The position numbers were made by a program, and so were the translations under genes. The notes under the pieces were generated by a model. It ran no database searches. It was not told the DNA's origin and saw only the letters and a list, made by a program, of their open reading frames with translations. Below are positions 40,307 to 52,199 of a stretch of DNA of 64,000 nucleotides, piece after piece (position 1 is the stretch's first letter; each line of letters starts with the position of its first letter). This DNA is from Deinococcus radiotolerans (GTDB lineage Bacteria; Deinococcota; Deinococci; Deinococcales; Deinococcaceae), in contig NZ_BMPE01000002.1 in assembly GCF_014647435.1 (NCBI RefSeq), positions 186,001-250,000 of the forward strand. The letters run 5' to 3'.

Positions 40307-40426
40307 ATTATGTCGGCGCAGCATACCAGGACACAAGCCCCACCCAACCCGCAATCGGAACCGCCGATTGCTGCTTCCAGCGCCCTTTTCCCGTGACGGC
40401 CTGCCACAGCCGCCGAAGGACCACCC

Positions 40427-41764
40427 ATGCTGCCTGCCGACTCCCACAGCCCGGACACCCTGGACCTCGCGGCCATCCGCGCGCGGCACACCCTGCTGCT
40501 GCTGGGCCTGCTGTGGAATCGCGACCTGGCCCGCGTGGACATTTCCCGCGAACTGGGCCTGTCGCGCAGCGCGATCAGCTCCATCGTCACGGAACTCATC
40601 AGCGTCGGCCTGGTGCAGGAGGTCGGCACGCGCGGCACCGGCGGCGTCGGGCGGCGCGCCACCATGCTCAACCTCAACACCCGCGCCGCCGCGCTGCTCG
40701 GCATCGACCTGGGGGCCAGCCACCTGCGCGTGGACGCCCTGGACCTCCACTGCCGCACCCTCGCCACCCGCACCGTGCCGCACGACATCGCCCTGGGCCC
40801 CCAGCCCACCTACGACCTGCTGCGTGCCCTGAGCGCCGAGGTGCTCGCCGAGGCGCACCTCAGCGCCGCGCAGGTCGCCCTGGTCGGCGTGGGCATCCCC
40901 GGCCCCGTCGACCACGACACGGGCCGCGTCGTGCAGCCACCCAACATGCCCGGCTGGGACGGCGAGAACGTCCGCGCCGCCCTGCAGGACGCCCTGAACC
41001 TGGAAGTGCTCGTGGACAACGACGCCAACCTGGGCGCCCTGGCCGAGGCCCGCTTCGGCGCGCACCGCGGCATTCAGGACCTCATCTACGTGAAAGTCGC
41101 CACCGGCATCGGCGCGGGCGTCCTGCTCGGCGGGCGCCTGCACCGCGGCACGCGCGGCGGCGCCGGCGAGATCGGGCACATCAGCATCAACGAGCAGGGC
41201 CCCGTGGGCCGCAGCGGCAACCCCGGCAGCCTGGAAAGCTACGCCGCCGCGCAGGTCATCGAGCACCACGCCCGCAGCCTGCGCCTCCAGGGGCACCCCA
41301 CCAGCCTCACGGAGCCCATCACCATCGAGGATCTGCTCGCGCAGGCCGGCACGGACCCCCTGGCCCGCGTCGTGTGGGAGGAAGCCGGGCATCACCTGGG
41401 CGTCGCCATCAGCACCACGCTGAACCTGTTCAACCCGGCCGCCGTCGTCATCGGCGGGCGCCTCTCCCAGGCGGGTGACGTGCTGCTGCGCGCCATCCGC
41501 GTCAGCGCCCAGAGCCGCACCATGCGCATCAACGCCGACCGCACCCGCATCGACCTGGGCACCCTCGGCCAGGACGCCGGGGTGCTGGGCGCCGGGGCCA
41601 TGATGCTCGATTCCCTCTTCACCCCCCGGGGCCTGCCGCACCTGTACGGCATTGCCCGCATGAACCAGAACGCCCGTGACCTCGCGGGCAGCCGCGCCCC
41701 ACCCCTGGCCCCCCGGCCCACCCAGACCCTGAACGCACCCGTTTCGCACGGAGGAACACCATGA
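40427..41764 (+). CDS. ROK family transcriptional repressor
   Basis: A 445-residue regulator with an N-terminal winged helix-turn-helix (about 32-80; [24 protein letters not shown]) and a ROK sugar-kinase-like domain ([12 protein letters not shown] near 91-102, [35 protein letters not shown]). The cysteines of the conserved zinc motif are absent: the segment after GH250-251 reads [13 protein letters not shown] (258-270). The palindrome upstream is its likely operator. Its stop overlaps the sugar-binding protein start (ATGA), so it heads the operon and probably senses the transported sugar. Confidence 0.9.
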   Translation: MLPADSHSPDTLDLAAIRARHTLLLLGLLWNRDLARVDISRELGLSRSAISSIVTELISVGLVQEVGTRGTGGVGRRATMLNLNTRAAALLGIDLGASHLRVDALDLHCRTLATRTVPHDIALGPQPTYDLLRALSAEVLAEAHLSAAQVALVGVGIPGPVDHDTGRVVQPPNMPGWDGENVRAALQDALNLEVLVDNDANLGALAEARFGAHRGIQDLIYVKVATGIGAGVLLGGRLHRGTRGGAGEIGHISINEQGPVGRSGNPGSLESYAAAQVIEHHARSLRLQGHPTSLTEPITIEDLLAQAGTDPLARVVWEEAGHHLGVAISTTLNLFNPAAVVIGGRLSQAGDVLLRAIRVSAQSRTMRINADRTRIDLGTLGQDAGVLGAGAMMLDSLFTPRGLPHLYGIARMNQNARDLAGSRAPPLAPRPTQTLNAPVSHGGTP

Positions 41765-42996
41765 AAAAAGCACTGCTGCTCGCCGCCGCCCTCGCCGTCA
41801 CCACCAGCGCCTCTGCCGCTGGCAAACTCGAGATCTTCTCCTGGTGGTCCGGTGACGAGGGTCCCGCCCTGGAAGCCCTGATCAAGCTGTACAAGCAGAA
41901 GTACCCCAGCGTGACCGTGGACAACGCCACCGTCTCCGGCGGCGCCGGCACCAACGCCAAGGCCGTCCTGAAAACCCGCATGCTGGGCGGCACCCCGCCC
42001 GACAGCTTCCAGGCGCACGCTGGGCAGGAACTCATCGGCACCTGGGTTGTCGCCGGGCGCATGGAAGACCTCAGCAGCCTCTTCAAGAGCGAAGGCTGGG
42101 ACAAGGTGTTCCCCAAGGACCTCGTCAAGCTGATCAGCCAGGGCGGCAAACCCTGGAGCGTGCCCGTGAACGTGCACCGCAGCAACGTCATGTGGTACAA
42201 CCCCGCCAAACTCAAGGCCTGGGGCGTCACCGCACCCAAGACCTGGCCCGAATTCCTCAAGACCTGCTCCACCCTGAAAGCCAAGGGCGTCGCCGCACCC
42301 CTGGTCGTCGGTGAGAACTGGACCCAGCAGCACCTCTGGGAGAGCGTCATGATCGGTACCCTCGGCTCCGCCAACTGGGAGAACCTGTGGGCCGGCAAGC
42401 TGAAGTTCACCGACCCCAAGGTCGTGGGGGCGTTCACCACCTTCGGCAAGGTCATGGACTGCGCCAACAAGGACGCCAGTGGCCTGAGCTGGCAGCAGGC
42501 CAGTGACCGCATCATCGACGGCACCAGCGCCTTCAACGTCATGGGCGACTGGGCCGCCGGGTACTTCACCACCACCAAGAAACTCGCCCCGAACACCGGC
42601 TTCGGCTGGGCGCCCGCCCCCGGCACCACCAAGACCTTCGTGATGCTCGCCGACTCCTTCGGCCTGCCCAAGGGCGCCAAGGACCGCGCCGAGGCCCTGA
42701 ACTGGCTGAAAGTCCTGGGCAGCAAGGCCGGCCAGGACGCCTTCAACCCACTCAAGGGCTCCATCGCCGCGCGCACCGACAGCGACCTGAGCAAGTACAA
42801 CACGTACAGCAAGAGCGCCGCCGCCGACTGGAAGAGCAACAAGATCGTGGGCAGCATGGTGCACGGCGCCGTCGCCCCCGAAAGCTTCACCAGCGCCTTC
42901 GGCGCGATCATCGACCAGTTCGTCGCCAGCAAGAACAGCGCCGCCGCGGCCGCCGCCGCGCAGCAGCTGGCCGTACGCGCCGGCATCAGCAAGTAA
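41761..42996 (+). CDS. Sugar ABC transporter substrate-binding protein (glucose/mannose type)
   Basis: A 411-residue extracytoplasmic binding protein with a Sec signal peptide (cleavage after ASAA, about residue 20). The mature start [20 protein letters not shown] and the [20 protein letters not shown] and [12 protein letters not shown] segments resemble the glucose/galactose-binding protein of Thermus and the glucose/mannose systems of related bacteria. The ligand is therefore probably glucose or a related hexose, by analogy. GGAGG precedes the ATG, which overlaps the ROK stop. Confidence 0.9.
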   Translation: MKKALLLAAALAVTTSASAAGKLEIFSWWSGDEGPALEALIKLYKQKYPSVTVDNATVSGGAGTNAKAVLKTRMLGGTPPDSFQAHAGQELIGTWVVAGRMEDLSSLFKSEGWDKVFPKDLVKLISQGGKPWSVPVNVHRSNVMWYNPAKLKAWGVTAPKTWPEFLKTCSTLKAKGVAAPLVVGENWTQQHLWESVMIGTLGSANWENLWAGKLKFTDPKVVGAFTTFGKVMDCANKDASGLSWQQASDRIIDGTSAFNVMGDWAAGYFTTTKKLAPNTGFGWAPAPGTTKTFVMLADSFGLPKGAKDRAEALNWLKVLGSKAGQDAFNPLKGSIAARTDSDLSKYNTYSKSAAADWKSNKIVGSMVHGAVAPESFTSAFGAIIDQFVASKNSAAAAAAAQQLAVRAGISK

Positions 42997-43084
42997 AGCA
43001 CCAGCCAGCGGTGCGCGGAATTCGGATGCGCGGTCAGCCGCGCGCCGCTTCCCGCGCACCGTCCCCTGTGAAAGGAGGCCCCGC

Positions 43085-44205
<1,121 letters not shown>

Positions 44206-44209
<4 letters not shown>

Positions 44210-45081
44210 CGACAGGCGCCCCCATCAACGCCCCGGCCGCCGCACCCACCGCCGCGCCCCGCCGCCCCATCAAGCCCGGCCGCGTCATCATGTACGCCCT
44301 GCTCGTGCTGGCCGCCCTGTTCTTCCTGGTCCCGGTGTACCTGCTGGTCGCCACCGCCCTGAAAAGCCCGGACGCCATCAACCTCGCCACCACCTGGCAC
44401 TGGCCCAGCGCCCTGAACTGGGCGAGCTTCAGCGACGCCTGGAACAAGATCGGCGGCAACGTCCTGAACAGCCTCTTCCTGGCCATCACCGCCACCCTGC
44501 TGAGTGCCCTGCTGGGCAGCCTGAACGGCTACGCCCTGAGCAAATGGAAGTTCCGCGGCGCCAACACCCTGTTCGCACTGATGCTGTTCGGGATGTTCAT
44601 CCCGTACCAGGCCGTGCTGATCCCGCTGTTCCAGTTCATCAAGAGCCTCGGCCTGTACGGCAGCATCTGGGGCCTGATCCTGGCGCACGTCGTGTACGGC
44701 ATTCCCATCACTACTTTGATCTTCCGCAACTTCTACGCCGACGTGCCCGATGCCCTGATCGAGGCCGCCACCATCGACGGCGCGGGCTTCTGGCAGATCT
44801 ACGGCCGCGTCATCTTCCCGATCAGCATCCCAGGCTTCGTCGTCGTGATCATCTGGCAGTTCACGCAGGTGTGGAACGAATTCCTGTTCGCCGCCACCCT
44901 CACGAACACCTCCTCACAGCCCGTCACGTACGCCCTGTCCCAGCTGGCGGGTGGGCAGGCGGTCAGCTGGAACCTGCCCATGGCGGGCGCGATCCTCGCG
45001 GCGCTGCCCACCCTGCTCGTGTACATCCTGCTGGGCCGTTACTTCGTGCGCGGCCTGCTCGCCGGGTCAGTCAAGGGCTGA
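44206..45081 (+). CDS. Sugar ABC transporter permease (MalG-like)
   Basis: A 291-residue permease with about six membrane segments and the EAA motif [21 protein letters not shown] near 185-205. A Pro/Ala-rich cytoplasmic N-tail precedes the first segment. It forms the membrane pore with the preceding permease. No ATP-binding subunit gene follows, so the pair probably uses a shared MsmK/MalK-type ATPase encoded elsewhere. A strong hairpin ends the operon. Confidence 0.92.
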
Positions 45082-45096
45082 ACCTCGGCCCCCCTC

Positions 45097-45126
45097 GCGC
45101 GCCCCGCACTCCGGTGTGGGGCGCGC
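45097..45126 (+). terminator. Terminator of the sugar ABC operon
   Basis: A 13-bp GC-rich stem (45097-45109 with 45114-45126, one wobble) with loop TCCG lies 15 bases after the last permease stop. The convergent GIY-YIG gene ends three bases beyond it, so it may serve both directions. Confidence 0.7.
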
Positions 45127-45128
45127 GT

Positions 45129-45707
45129 TCACTTCACCTGGGCCACGTGCCGGCCCTTGCCGCTGCGTCCGATCCGGCCCTCGCGCATCAGCAGCCCCAG
45201 CAGGCTGTACGACAGGTAGTCCTTTGAGCCGCCGCCGTAGTCGCTGCGCAGGCCCAGCAGGCTGGCCACCTCGGCGTTCTTCACGCCGCCCGGGTTGGCC
45301 TGCGCGAACTCCAGCACGGCGTCCTTGAGCAGCGTCAGGCCCACCTGCGCCTTCTCCGGCACGCCGGCGGGCACCGTCAGGCCGGGCCGCTTCTTGCCGC
45401 CCAGGCCCGAGGGCAGCACGGTGTTCGTCAGGAGGCCGCCGCTGGCCTGCGTGCCGAACGCCGCGATCAGTTCCGCCTCCAGCCGCAGCGCCTCGGGTTC
45501 AGTCAGGTGCTCCACCAGATAGCTCACGAGGACCTGCGCGCCCGCCCCTTCGATCTCGCGGATGCGGTCACCCTTGGGGGTGTGGTCCGGGCGGATCAGG
45601 TGATCGTGGGCGCGCGTGCCGGTGCCCTTGCCGATGTAGAAGGGCCGCGCCGGATGCTGGCGCGGGTCCTTGAGGGCGTACACGTAGTACGGCTTGTCCG
45701 GCGTCAC
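45129..45707 (-). CDS. GIY-YIG nuclease domain protein
   Basis: A 192-residue protein. The first ~95 residues look like a GIY-YIG domain of the LEM-3/ankyrin-associated type: YYVYALKDP (the GIY equivalent) and RPFYIGKGTGTRAHDH (the YIG equivalent plus catalytic Arg). A later EAELIAAFG gives the conserved Glu. The C-terminal part (about 115-190) looks like a winged helix (VKNAEVASLLGL, LLGLLMREGRIGRSG) that could bind nucleic acid. GTG start. Target and role unknown. Confidence 0.82.
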   Translation of the reverse strand: MTPDKPYYVYALKDPRQHPARPFYIGKGTGTRAHDHLIRPDHTPKGDRIREIEGAGAQVLVSYLVEHLTEPEALRLEAELIAAFGTQASGGLLTNTVLPSGLGGKKRPGLTVPAGVPEKAQVGLTLLKDAVLEFAQANPGGVKNAEVASLLGLRSDYGGGSKDYLSYSLLGLLMREGRIGRSGKGRHVAQVK

Positions 45708-45772
45708 CTGGGCGTCCCGATCATCCGCTCCAGCATGCCAGGTCCGGGCCCCTGACCACGCCGCACCTCCGT

Positions 45773-46825
45773 TTACCCGCGCATGACGAAGTGTTCGATG
45801 ATGGCGTGGTGGTCCTCGAAGAACAGTTCGGGGCTGGCCAGGATGTCACTCAGGGGCATCCAGAGGGCCTCGCTGGCGTCGCTGCCGCCGCTGAGGCGCG
45901 GGAGCTGCCCGATGCCGAGGTCGAAGTGGAAGGCGTGGGTGATGGTGCGGCCGCGCAGACTACGGTCGGGGTAGTCGAAGACCGCCTGGGCGCGCAGGGA
46001 GGCTTTCAGGTCGAGACCACTGCCCAGGCCGGTTTCTTCCTGGACCTCGCGGACGCAGCAGTCGAGGAGGGTTTCTTTCTGCTCCAGAAACCCGCCGGGC
46101 ATGGCCAGGCGACCCCGGCCGGGCAGGCCGCCGCGCCGCACGAGGAGGACGTGGCCGCTGCGGGTGATGACGGCGTCGGTCGTGACGAAGATGGGGGGGT
46201 AGGGGGCGTCCTTCCAGGCGGCGCGGTAGCGGGCGAGGTACTCGTACTCGTCGCGCAGGTCGCGGTAGTCGGGGGTGGCCTGGAAGGCGGTCAGGAAGGC
46301 GTGGACGGTGGGGGGCACCATGCCCTGCACGGTGTCCAGGTGCCCCTCGAAGTAGGCGCGGCGGACGTCGGTGGCGCTGAGTGGGCTGACGACGTGGGTG
46401 GGGATGAATTCCCAGGCGGGGAAGGACCGCAGGTAGTAGCTGCTTTCGTCCTTGATGTGGCCGATGAGGGCGACGTCGCTGCTGCCGCGCGTGTGGGCCG
46501 TGACGCCGGCCTGCACCTCGCTGAGCCACAGGGCCTCGTTGTAGTAGTAGTCGCGGACGTGCACGAACAGCACGCGTGCCTTGGGGATGCCGGCGCTCTG
46601 GAGCATGGCGCTGATGAGGTCCTGGCGTTCCTCGGCGGTGAAGGGGTTTTTGATGTTGCGCGCGGCGCGGGCGCTGCCGATGACCACGATGAGTTTCTGC
46701 ACGCTCTGGAGGGCTTCGAGCATGACGGCGAGGTGGGCGGCGTGGGGGGGTTCGAAGCGGCCGATGTACACCCCGAAGGTGCGGCGGCGGCGCGGGGTGG
46801 GGGAGGGCATGCTGGGCGTGGTCAT
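45773..46825 (-). CDS. Bifunctional NMN adenylyltransferase / Nudix hydrolase
   Basis: The 350-residue fusion has an N-terminal NadM-type adenylyltransferase ([15 protein letters not shown] near 18-32, and the SSARAARN-like [18 protein letters not shown] block) and a C-terminal Nudix domain (about 195-350; [23 protein letters not shown] is a complete Nudix box). It would make NAD from NMN and hydrolyse a related nucleotide such as ADP-ribose, as in the Synechocystis Slr0787 type. The ATG at 46825 is preceded by GAGGAG; longer in-frame starts are not credible. Confidence 0.93.
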   Translation of the reverse strand: MTTPSMPSPTPRRRRTFGVYIGRFEPPHAAHLAVMLEALQSVQKLIVVIGSARAARNIKNPFTAEERQDLISAMLQSAGIPKARVLFVHVRDYYYNEALWLSEVQAGVTAHTRGSSDVALIGHIKDESSYYLRSFPAWEFIPTHVVSPLSATDVRRAYFEGHLDTVQGMVPPTVHAFLTAFQATPDYRDLRDEYEYLARYRAAWKDAPYPPIFVTTDAVITRSGHVLLVRRGGLPGRGRLAMPGGFLEQKETLLDCCVREVQEETGLGSGLDLKASLRAQAVFDYPDRSLRGRTITHAFHFDLGIGQLPRLSGGSDASEALWMPLSDILASPELFFEDHHAIIEHFVMRG

Positions 46826-46946
46826 ACTCCTCACGTTGACACGGGTCGACCATGAAAAACATGAGTTGGGGTGCTGATTGCCTTGAACCGGGTGCAGCCG
46901 CCTCATCTGCCCAGACGGTCCGCGGCCCGGCAGCGTACGCTGAGGC

Positions 46947-47432
46947 ATGACCCGCACCCTGCTGGCCGCCACCCTCCTCCTCTCCCTCGCCGCGCCCGCC
47001 GTGGCCGGGGGCGCCGCCGCCCCAAGCGCTCAGGTGCAGCCCGCCACGCCCGCCGCCGTCATGGCCGCCCTGAAGACCGCCGGGTACAAGGTCACCATGA
47101 ACCCCACCGCCCCCGACCGTGACCCCAGCATGACCTTCACCAGCGGTGGGCACGAGGTGCAGGTGTGGCTCAGCGGCTGCAAGGCTGGCGTGTGCAGCCG
47201 CGTCACCGCCAGCACCTCCTGGGACTACAGCGACGCCGAGGACCTCGACACGGCCGTCCTGAACGACTGGAACAGCAACTACTACACCCAGGCGTACGCC
47301 TACGAGGGCAGCTACTACCTGGACAGCACCATGCCCATCCGCGGCGGCTACACCCAGGCGACCCTGAAAGCCTGGATCACCGAGTACCTGGAAGACGTGA
47401 CCTACTTCGAGGACGAACTGCCCAGCGAGTAA
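46947..47432 (+). CDS. Secreted YbjN domain protein
   Basis: A 161-residue protein with a cleavable signal peptide (about 1-20, ending AVAG). The mature part has the YbjN-like layout: [12 protein letters not shown], then beta strands with [18 protein letters not shown] and a C-terminal acidic helix. Two cysteines (about 76 and 81) could pair. Function unknown; YbjN proteins are type III chaperone-like in fold. TACGCT (46936-46941) lies five bases before the ATG, a leaderless pattern. Confidence 0.78.
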   Translation: MTRTLLAATLLLSLAAPAVAGGAAAPSAQVQPATPAAVMAALKTAGYKVTMNPTAPDRDPSMTFTSGGHEVQVWLSGCKAGVCSRVTASTSWDYSDAEDLDTAVLNDWNSNYYTQAYAYEGSYYLDSTMPIRGGYTQATLKAWITEYLEDVTYFEDELPSE

Positions 47433-47547
47433 CCTGCGCACGTGCCCCGGCGCCCCCTGACGTGAAGAAAGTCGACAGGCCAGCTCAAGAGCGCTCAAGG
47501 CCCGGCAGGTCCGCCCCGCCCGGCCCGTCCGGCACACTGAGCGTCTG

Positions 47548-48462
47548 ATGTCAGACATCAAGCACCTGGGGCAGCAAGCAGCCAGCAACCTGAAAACCGG
47601 CGCCCAGAGCGCGCAGGCGGCCGCCGCGCACGCCACCCACCACGCCGCGCCCTGGCTGGAAACCCTGGCCCGCGCCGGGTACGCCAGCAAGGGCGTCGTG
47701 TACGGCACCGTCGGCCTACTGGCCCTCAGTGTCGCGCTGGGCCGCGGCGGGGCCACCACCGACACCAAGGGCGCCCTGCTGCGCCTTCAGGACCTGCCCG
47801 CCGGGAACGTGCTGATGTGGCTGCTCACGCTGGGCCTGATCGGCTACGCCCTGTGGCAGCTGATCCGCGCCGCCCTGGACCCCGAAGGGCAGGGGCACGA
47901 GGCCAAGGGCATCGTGAAACGCGCTGGGTACACCCTCAGCGGCTTCGCGAACCTCGCCCTGGCGTTCTTCACGGCCCGGCTCGCCCTGCTCGGCAACGCC
48001 GCCCGCTCGCAGAACAGCGAGGATCAGGTGGCGGGCACCGTCCTGAACCTCCCCGGCGGGCAGGTGTGGCTGGCCCTGGGCGGCCTGATCCTGCTGGTCG
48101 TGGCGGGCAGTCAGCTGTACGTGGCGTACGGCGCGAAATTCATGAAACGCATGGCCTTCACGGATCTGCCGCAGCGCACCTGCGACGTCCTGAAACGCAT
48201 CGGTCAGGTGGGCATCGCCTCGCGCGGCGTGCTGATGATCATCATCGGGGTGTTCGCGCTGCTGGCCGCCTGGCACCACAAGGCCAGCGAGACCGTGGGC
48301 ATCAGCGAGGCCCTGACCTGGCTGCGCACCCAGCCCAGCGGGAACCTCCTGCTCGGCGCGGTCGCGCTGGGCACGCTGTGCTACGGCGTGTGGTGCGTCG
48401 TGCAGGCCCGCTACCGCCGCATCCGCCTGGAGGACGGGACCCGCAGCCACGACGCTGCCTGA
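47548..48462 (+). CDS. DUF1206 family membrane protein
   Basis: A 304-residue membrane protein built from three repeats of two membrane segments, each starting with an [18 protein letters not shown] or [11 protein letters not shown] motif (about 50, 130 and 215). This is the DUF1206 pattern. No function is known. A CACACT box lies upstream of the ATG at a distance similar to leaderless genes nearby. The N-terminal 45 residues are Ala/Gln-rich and probably cytoplasmic. Confidence 0.9.
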   Translation: MSDIKHLGQQAASNLKTGAQSAQAAAAHATHHAAPWLETLARAGYASKGVVYGTVGLLALSVALGRGGATTDTKGALLRLQDLPAGNVLMWLLTLGLIGYALWQLIRAALDPEGQGHEAKGIVKRAGYTLSGFANLALAFFTARLALLGNAARSQNSEDQVAGTVLNLPGGQVWLALGGLILLVVAGSQLYVAYGAKFMKRMAFTDLPQRTCDVLKRIGQVGIASRGVLMIIIGVFALLAAWHHKASETVGISEALTWLRTQPSGNLLLGAVALGTLCYGVWCVVQARYRRIRLEDGTRSHDAA

Positions 48463-48508
48463 CCCGCCCCACCCGGCCCCGCCCGGCACGCGTGCCACAA
48501 TCGCGCGT

Positions 48509-48913
48509 ATGGCCCCCAACCCAAGCCGACAGGTGGCGCTGATCGCGCACGACAAGAAGAAACTCGAACTGGCCCTGTTCGCCCTGAACCACCGGGACGT
48601 GCTGGGCCAGTTTCACTTGGTGGCGACCGGCACCACCGGCGGCATCCTGGAAAAGCAGACGGGCCTGAGCGTCGAGCGGGTCCTGTCCGGTCCGCTGGGC
48701 GGCGACCAGCAGATCGGCGCGCGACTGGCCGAGGAACGCCTCGTGGCCGTGTTCTTCTTCCGTGATCCCCTGACCGCGCAGCCCCACGAGCCTGACGTGA
48801 GTGCCCTGGTGCGCCTGTGCGACGTGCACGACATCCCCCTGGCCACTAACCCCGCCAGTGCCGAGGCCCTGATGCTCTGGCTGCGCCAGCAGCTGGACGA
48901 CCCGCAAGCCTAA
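48509..48913 (+). CDS. mgsA: Methylglyoxal synthase
   Basis: A 134-residue enzyme converting dihydroxyacetone phosphate to methylglyoxal, a phosphate-releasing bypass of glycolysis. Phosphate-binding and catalytic parts are visible: [28 protein letters not shown] and [16 protein letters not shown] with the catalytic Asp, plus FFFRDPL and [16 protein letters not shown] (48496-48501) is seven bases before the ATG, so the mRNA is probably leaderless. Confidence 0.95.
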   Translation: MAPNPSRQVALIAHDKKKLELALFALNHRDVLGQFHLVATGTTGGILEKQTGLSVERVLSGPLGGDQQIGARLAEERLVAVFFFRDPLTAQPHEPDVSALVRLCDVHDIPLATNPASAEALMLWLRQQLDDPQA

Positions 48914-49085
48914 AAAGCCCTGGCCCTGCACGGGACATCGGACGGCGGGAACCTCAAGAAACACGCAAGGTTGCCGCCTGCCCGCCGACGTGAGGCGCGC
49001 AGACCGCGCCGCCACAGCCGGCTACGGGCCTGGGGCGCCCGCCCGGCCCCTCCGACCCGGTGGTCAGGTGGCTTATATTGAACTC

Positions 49086-50153
49086 ATGCGCGCCCCCGCG
49101 ACGCCCTCACTGACGTCCGGTCTGCTGACCGACGTTGGTCGGCAGCGGCAGGGCGGCGTGAACCAGGACGCCGCCCTGGCCCTGGATCTGCCCCAGGGCG
49201 GCCTGTACGCCGTGGCCGACGGCATGGGCGGCCACGCCGCCGGGGAGCTCGCCGCGAACCTCGCCCTGGACGCCCTGAGCCAGAGTTACCTCGACGGGCG
49301 CGGCGCGCCGCCCGCCCGCCTCGCGCAGGCCGTGCAGGCCGCGAACCTCGCCGTGCTGCGGCACGCCGTGGGCGAGTACGTCGGCATGGGCACCACCCTG
49401 CTCGCCGCGCTGATCGACCGGGGCGCCCTGCTGATCGCGCACGTCGGCGACTCGCGCGCCTACCTGCTGCGCGGCCAGTCCCTGCACCGCCTGACCGAGG
49501 ATCACTCCTGGGTGGCTGAACAGGTGCGTCTCGGCCACATGACCGAGGCCGAAGCGCGCGACCACCAGTGGCGCAGCGTCGTCAGCAACGCCCTGGGCGG
49601 CGAGGAACGCGTCCGGCTTGAACTGCACGGCCTGCCTACCCAGCCCGGCGACCGCCTGCTGCTGTGCAGCGACGGCCTGAGCGGCGTCGTCACCGACGAG
49701 GAACTCTGCGGCATCCTCGCCCGGCCCCTGCCGCCCGAAGCGACCGCGCGCCTGCTCGTGAACGCCGCCAACGACGGCGGCGGCCCCGACAACATCACGG
49801 CCCTGATCGTCGACATTCACCGTCCCTCGCCCGTCCCGACCTACCCCCTCCCCGCCCGGCGGGACGACGGCCCCATGTACATCGACGTGCTGCTCAGCAC
49901 GCAGCGCGGCAACAGCCTCATGACCTACCTGCTGCTCATGATTGCCTACTTCACGCTGCTGGGCATCATGCTCATCCCCGAACGCCGCACCCTGATCGGC
50001 ATGCTGGGCATCACGGTCCTGCTCAGCCTGCTGCTCGGCCAGCGTTTCATGCAGCAGCGGCGCACCCACAACCCCCTGGGCACCGCCGCCGCGAGCCTTA
50101 GCGGGGCGGCCCCCGCCGCCCCCCACGAACCCGGCGTCCGGCAGACCCGCTGA
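49086..50153 (+). CDS. PP2C-type protein serine/threonine phosphatase, membrane-anchored
   Basis: The 355-residue protein has a complete PPM phosphatase domain (about 10-245): [47 protein letters not shown] and [11 protein letters not shown], giving the metal Asp set. The C-terminal part has two hydrophobic segments (about 280-325), so it is tethered to the membrane with its catalytic domain in the cytoplasm. The partner kinase is not adjacent. TATATT (49074-49079) lies six bases before the ATG. Confidence 0.93.
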   Translation: MRAPATPSLTSGLLTDVGRQRQGGVNQDAALALDLPQGGLYAVADGMGGHAAGELAANLALDALSQSYLDGRGAPPARLAQAVQAANLAVLRHAVGEYVGMGTTLLAALIDRGALLIAHVGDSRAYLLRGQSLHRLTEDHSWVAEQVRLGHMTEAEARDHQWRSVVSNALGGEERVRLELHGLPTQPGDRLLLCSDGLSGVVTDEELCGILARPLPPEATARLLVNAANDGGGPDNITALIVDIHRPSPVPTYPLPARRDDGPMYIDVLLSTQRGNSLMTYLLLMIAYFTLLGIMLIPERRTLIGMLGITVLLSLLLGQRFMQQRRTHNPLGTAAASLSGAAPAAPHEPGVRQTR

Positions 50154-50193
50154 GCCGCGCACCGACCGCGCCGCGCCCGCTATGCTGCCGGTC

Positions 50194-50571
50194 ATGAAAG
50201 ACATCATCCAGACCCCGGACGCGCCCGCCGCCATCGGCCCGTACAGTCAGGCCACCGTCTTCGGGAACCTCGTCGTCACCAGCGGCCAGATCCCACTCAC
50301 CCCCGACGGCACACTGGTCGAGGGCGGCATCACCGAACAGACCGAGCAGGTCATCGCGAACCTGAAAGCTGTCCTGGCTGCCGCCGGCACCGATCTCGCG
50401 CGGGTCGTGAAAACCACCGTGTTCCTGGCCGACATGAACGAATTCGCCGCCATGAACGCCGTGTACGAGGCGCACTTCCCCGCCCCCTACCCCGCCCGCA
50501 GCACCGTGCAGGTCGCCCGCCTGCCCCGCGACGTCCGCGTGGAGATCGAGGTGCTCGCCGAACGCCACTGA
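50194..50571 (+). CDS. ridA: RidA family reactive intermediate deaminase
   Basis: A 125-residue trimeric-type RidA protein that hydrolyses reactive enamine/imine intermediates made by PLP enzymes. AIGPYSQA at the start, the Arg in ARSTVQVARLPRDVRVEIEV and the usual length are all present. TATGCT (50181-50186) is seven bases before the ATG; the ATG inside that box is an alternative start but is less likely. Confidence 0.94.
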   Translation: MKDIIQTPDAPAAIGPYSQATVFGNLVVTSGQIPLTPDGTLVEGGITEQTEQVIANLKAVLAAAGTDLARVVKTTVFLADMNEFAAMNAVYEAHFPAPYPARSTVQVARLPRDVRVEIEVLAERH

Positions 50572-50588
50572 CCGCTGCCGGCGAGTTC

Positions 50589-50633
50589 AGGGTCAAAGGG
50601 GCTGAGAGATTATTTCTCAGCCCCTTTGACCCT
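50589..50633. terminator. Bidirectional terminator between ridA and M32 peptidase
   Basis: A perfect 19-bp stem (50589-50607 with 50615-50633) with a seven-base A/T loop separates two convergent genes. It is among the longest perfect hairpins in the window. Confidence 0.8.
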
Positions 50634-50648
50634 CAGCCGTTTCAGCTC

Positions 50649-52148
50649 TTACAGGCTGTACAGGTCCGTGTACTTCCCGCGCAGGTACGCCAGGTACGGC
50701 GCGGCGGTCATGCCCTGCCCGGTCGCGCGCACGACCAGCTCGTTCGGCGTGAACGTCCGGCCCGGCGCGTACACGTGCTCCCGCAGCCAGCCGTGCAGGC
50801 GCCCGAACTCGCCGCGCGCGATGTCCGCGTCCAGATCCGGGGTCGCGGCCTGCGCCGCCGCGAAGAACTGCGCGCTCAGCACGTTCCCCAGCGTGTACCC
50901 CTGGAACGCCCCACCGATCCCACCGCCGAACCAGTGCACGTCCTGAAGCACGCCGTCCACGTCACTGGGCGCGCGCAGGCCCAGGTTCGCGTCGTACGCC
51001 GCGTGCCACGCGTCCGCCAGGTCCGCCACCGCCAGCGTACCGCCCAGCAGCTGCCGCTCCAGCTCGTACCGCGTGATCACGTGCAGGTTGTACGTCAGCT
51101 CGTCCGCGTCCGTGCGGATCAGGCTGCGGCGCACCACGTTCACCGCGCGGAACATCTCCTCCTCGCTCACGTCCGCCAGCTGCTCCGGGAACGCGTCCCG
51201 CACCCGCCCGAACTGCCCCGCCCAGAACGCCCGCGAGCGCCCCACCAGGTTCTCCCACAGCCGCGACTGGCTCTCGTGCACTCCGGCACTCACCCCGCCG
51301 CCCAGCGGCGTGTCCAGCAGCGCCTCGGCCACGCCCTGCTCGTACAGCGCGTGCCCCGCCTCGTGCAGCGTCGAGTACAGCGCGTCCGTCGGGTCTGAAA
51401 GCTGCGCCCGCGTCGTGATCCGCACGTCCCGCGCGCCCAGCCGCGTCATGAACGGATGCGCCGTCAGGTCCTGCCGGCCCCGCGTGAAATCGTACCCGTA
51501 CAGCCCCGCGATCTCCTCGGCCAGCCGCAGCTGCGCGGGCACCGGGTACGCCCGGAACAGGAAGTCCGTCCGGGGCGCCGGGGCCGCCTCCACCGCGTCC
51601 ACCAGCGGCACCAGTTCGCGGCGCAACTCCGCGAACACCGCGTCCACCTGCGCGGCCGTCATGCCCTCATCGGACGCGTCCACGAAGTAATCCATCGGGT
51701 CCGTGAACTCCGGGAAGAACGCCGCGTTCTGCACGCTCAGGTCCAGCGTCCGCTCCAGCAGGGGCACCATCCGCGCCCAGTCATTCGCCGGGCGCGCCTC
51801 CACCCACGCCGCGTACGACTCGCCCGCATGCTGCGAAAACGCCCGCACGAACGCCCCCGGCATTCGCGTGGCCCGCTCGAAATTCCGGCGCGCCACCGCC
51901 AGCATCCGCGCGTCCACCGGGTCCAGGTCCAGCGCGCCCGCCTGATCCAGCAGCCGCCCGTACGCCGCGTCCGTGCCCCGCGCGTGCCGGATGCCCGACA
52001 GCAGCGCCTGCTGCCGCGCCCGCCCCGCCGCCCCACCCCGCGGCAGGTACGTACTCTGATCCCAGCCCAGCAGCGACCCAATCCCGCCCAGGTCCGCCAG
52101 GTCCTGCCAGTGCGCCCGCAGCGCCGCCCACGTCTCAGGTTGTGTCAT
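50649..52148 (-). CDS. M32 family carboxypeptidase (thermostable carboxypeptidase Taq-like)
   Basis: A 499-residue metallo-carboxypeptidase with the HEAGH zinc motif in TLHEAGHALYEQG (about 261-273) and the third-ligand region GVHESQSRLWEN. The DPTD and RTDADELTYNLH motifs of M32 are present, as is the HWFGGGIGGAFQGYTLGN segment. It removes C-terminal residues from peptides in the cytoplasm. The start at 52148 has TAGGCT (52156-52161 reversed) seven bases upstream; upstream in-frame codons run antisense to the S9 gene and are not part of it. Confidence 0.95.
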   Translation of the reverse strand: MTQPETWAALRAHWQDLADLGGIGSLLGWDQSTYLPRGGAAGRARQQALLSGIRHARGTDAAYGRLLDQAGALDLDPVDARMLAVARRNFERATRMPGAFVRAFSQHAGESYAAWVEARPANDWARMVPLLERTLDLSVQNAAFFPEFTDPMDYFVDASDEGMTAAQVDAVFAELRRELVPLVDAVEAAPAPRTDFLFRAYPVPAQLRLAEEIAGLYGYDFTRGRQDLTAHPFMTRLGARDVRITTRAQLSDPTDALYSTLHEAGHALYEQGVAEALLDTPLGGGVSAGVHESQSRLWENLVGRSRAFWAGQFGRVRDAFPEQLADVSEEEMFRAVNVVRRSLIRTDADELTYNLHVITRYELERQLLGGTLAVADLADAWHAAYDANLGLRAPSDVDGVLQDVHWFGGGIGGAFQGYTLGNVLSAQFFAAAQAATPDLDADIARGEFGRLHGWLREHVYAPGRTFTPNELVVRATGQGMTAAPYLAYLRGKYTDLYSL

Positions 52149-52155
52149 GCCGAGC

Positions 52156-52193
52156 AGCCTACCGTGCGCTGCACCCCGCGCAGGTGCCACACT
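52156..52193. promoter_or_regulatory. Back-to-back -10 boxes of the M32/S9 peptidase pair
   Basis: TAGGCT (52156-52161, minus strand) lies seven bases before the M32 ATG and CACACT (52188-52193, plus strand) six bases before the S9 ATG. The start codons are only 51 bases apart, so two peptidase genes share one compact promoter. Confidence 0.6.
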
Positions 52194-52199
52194 GCGTCC

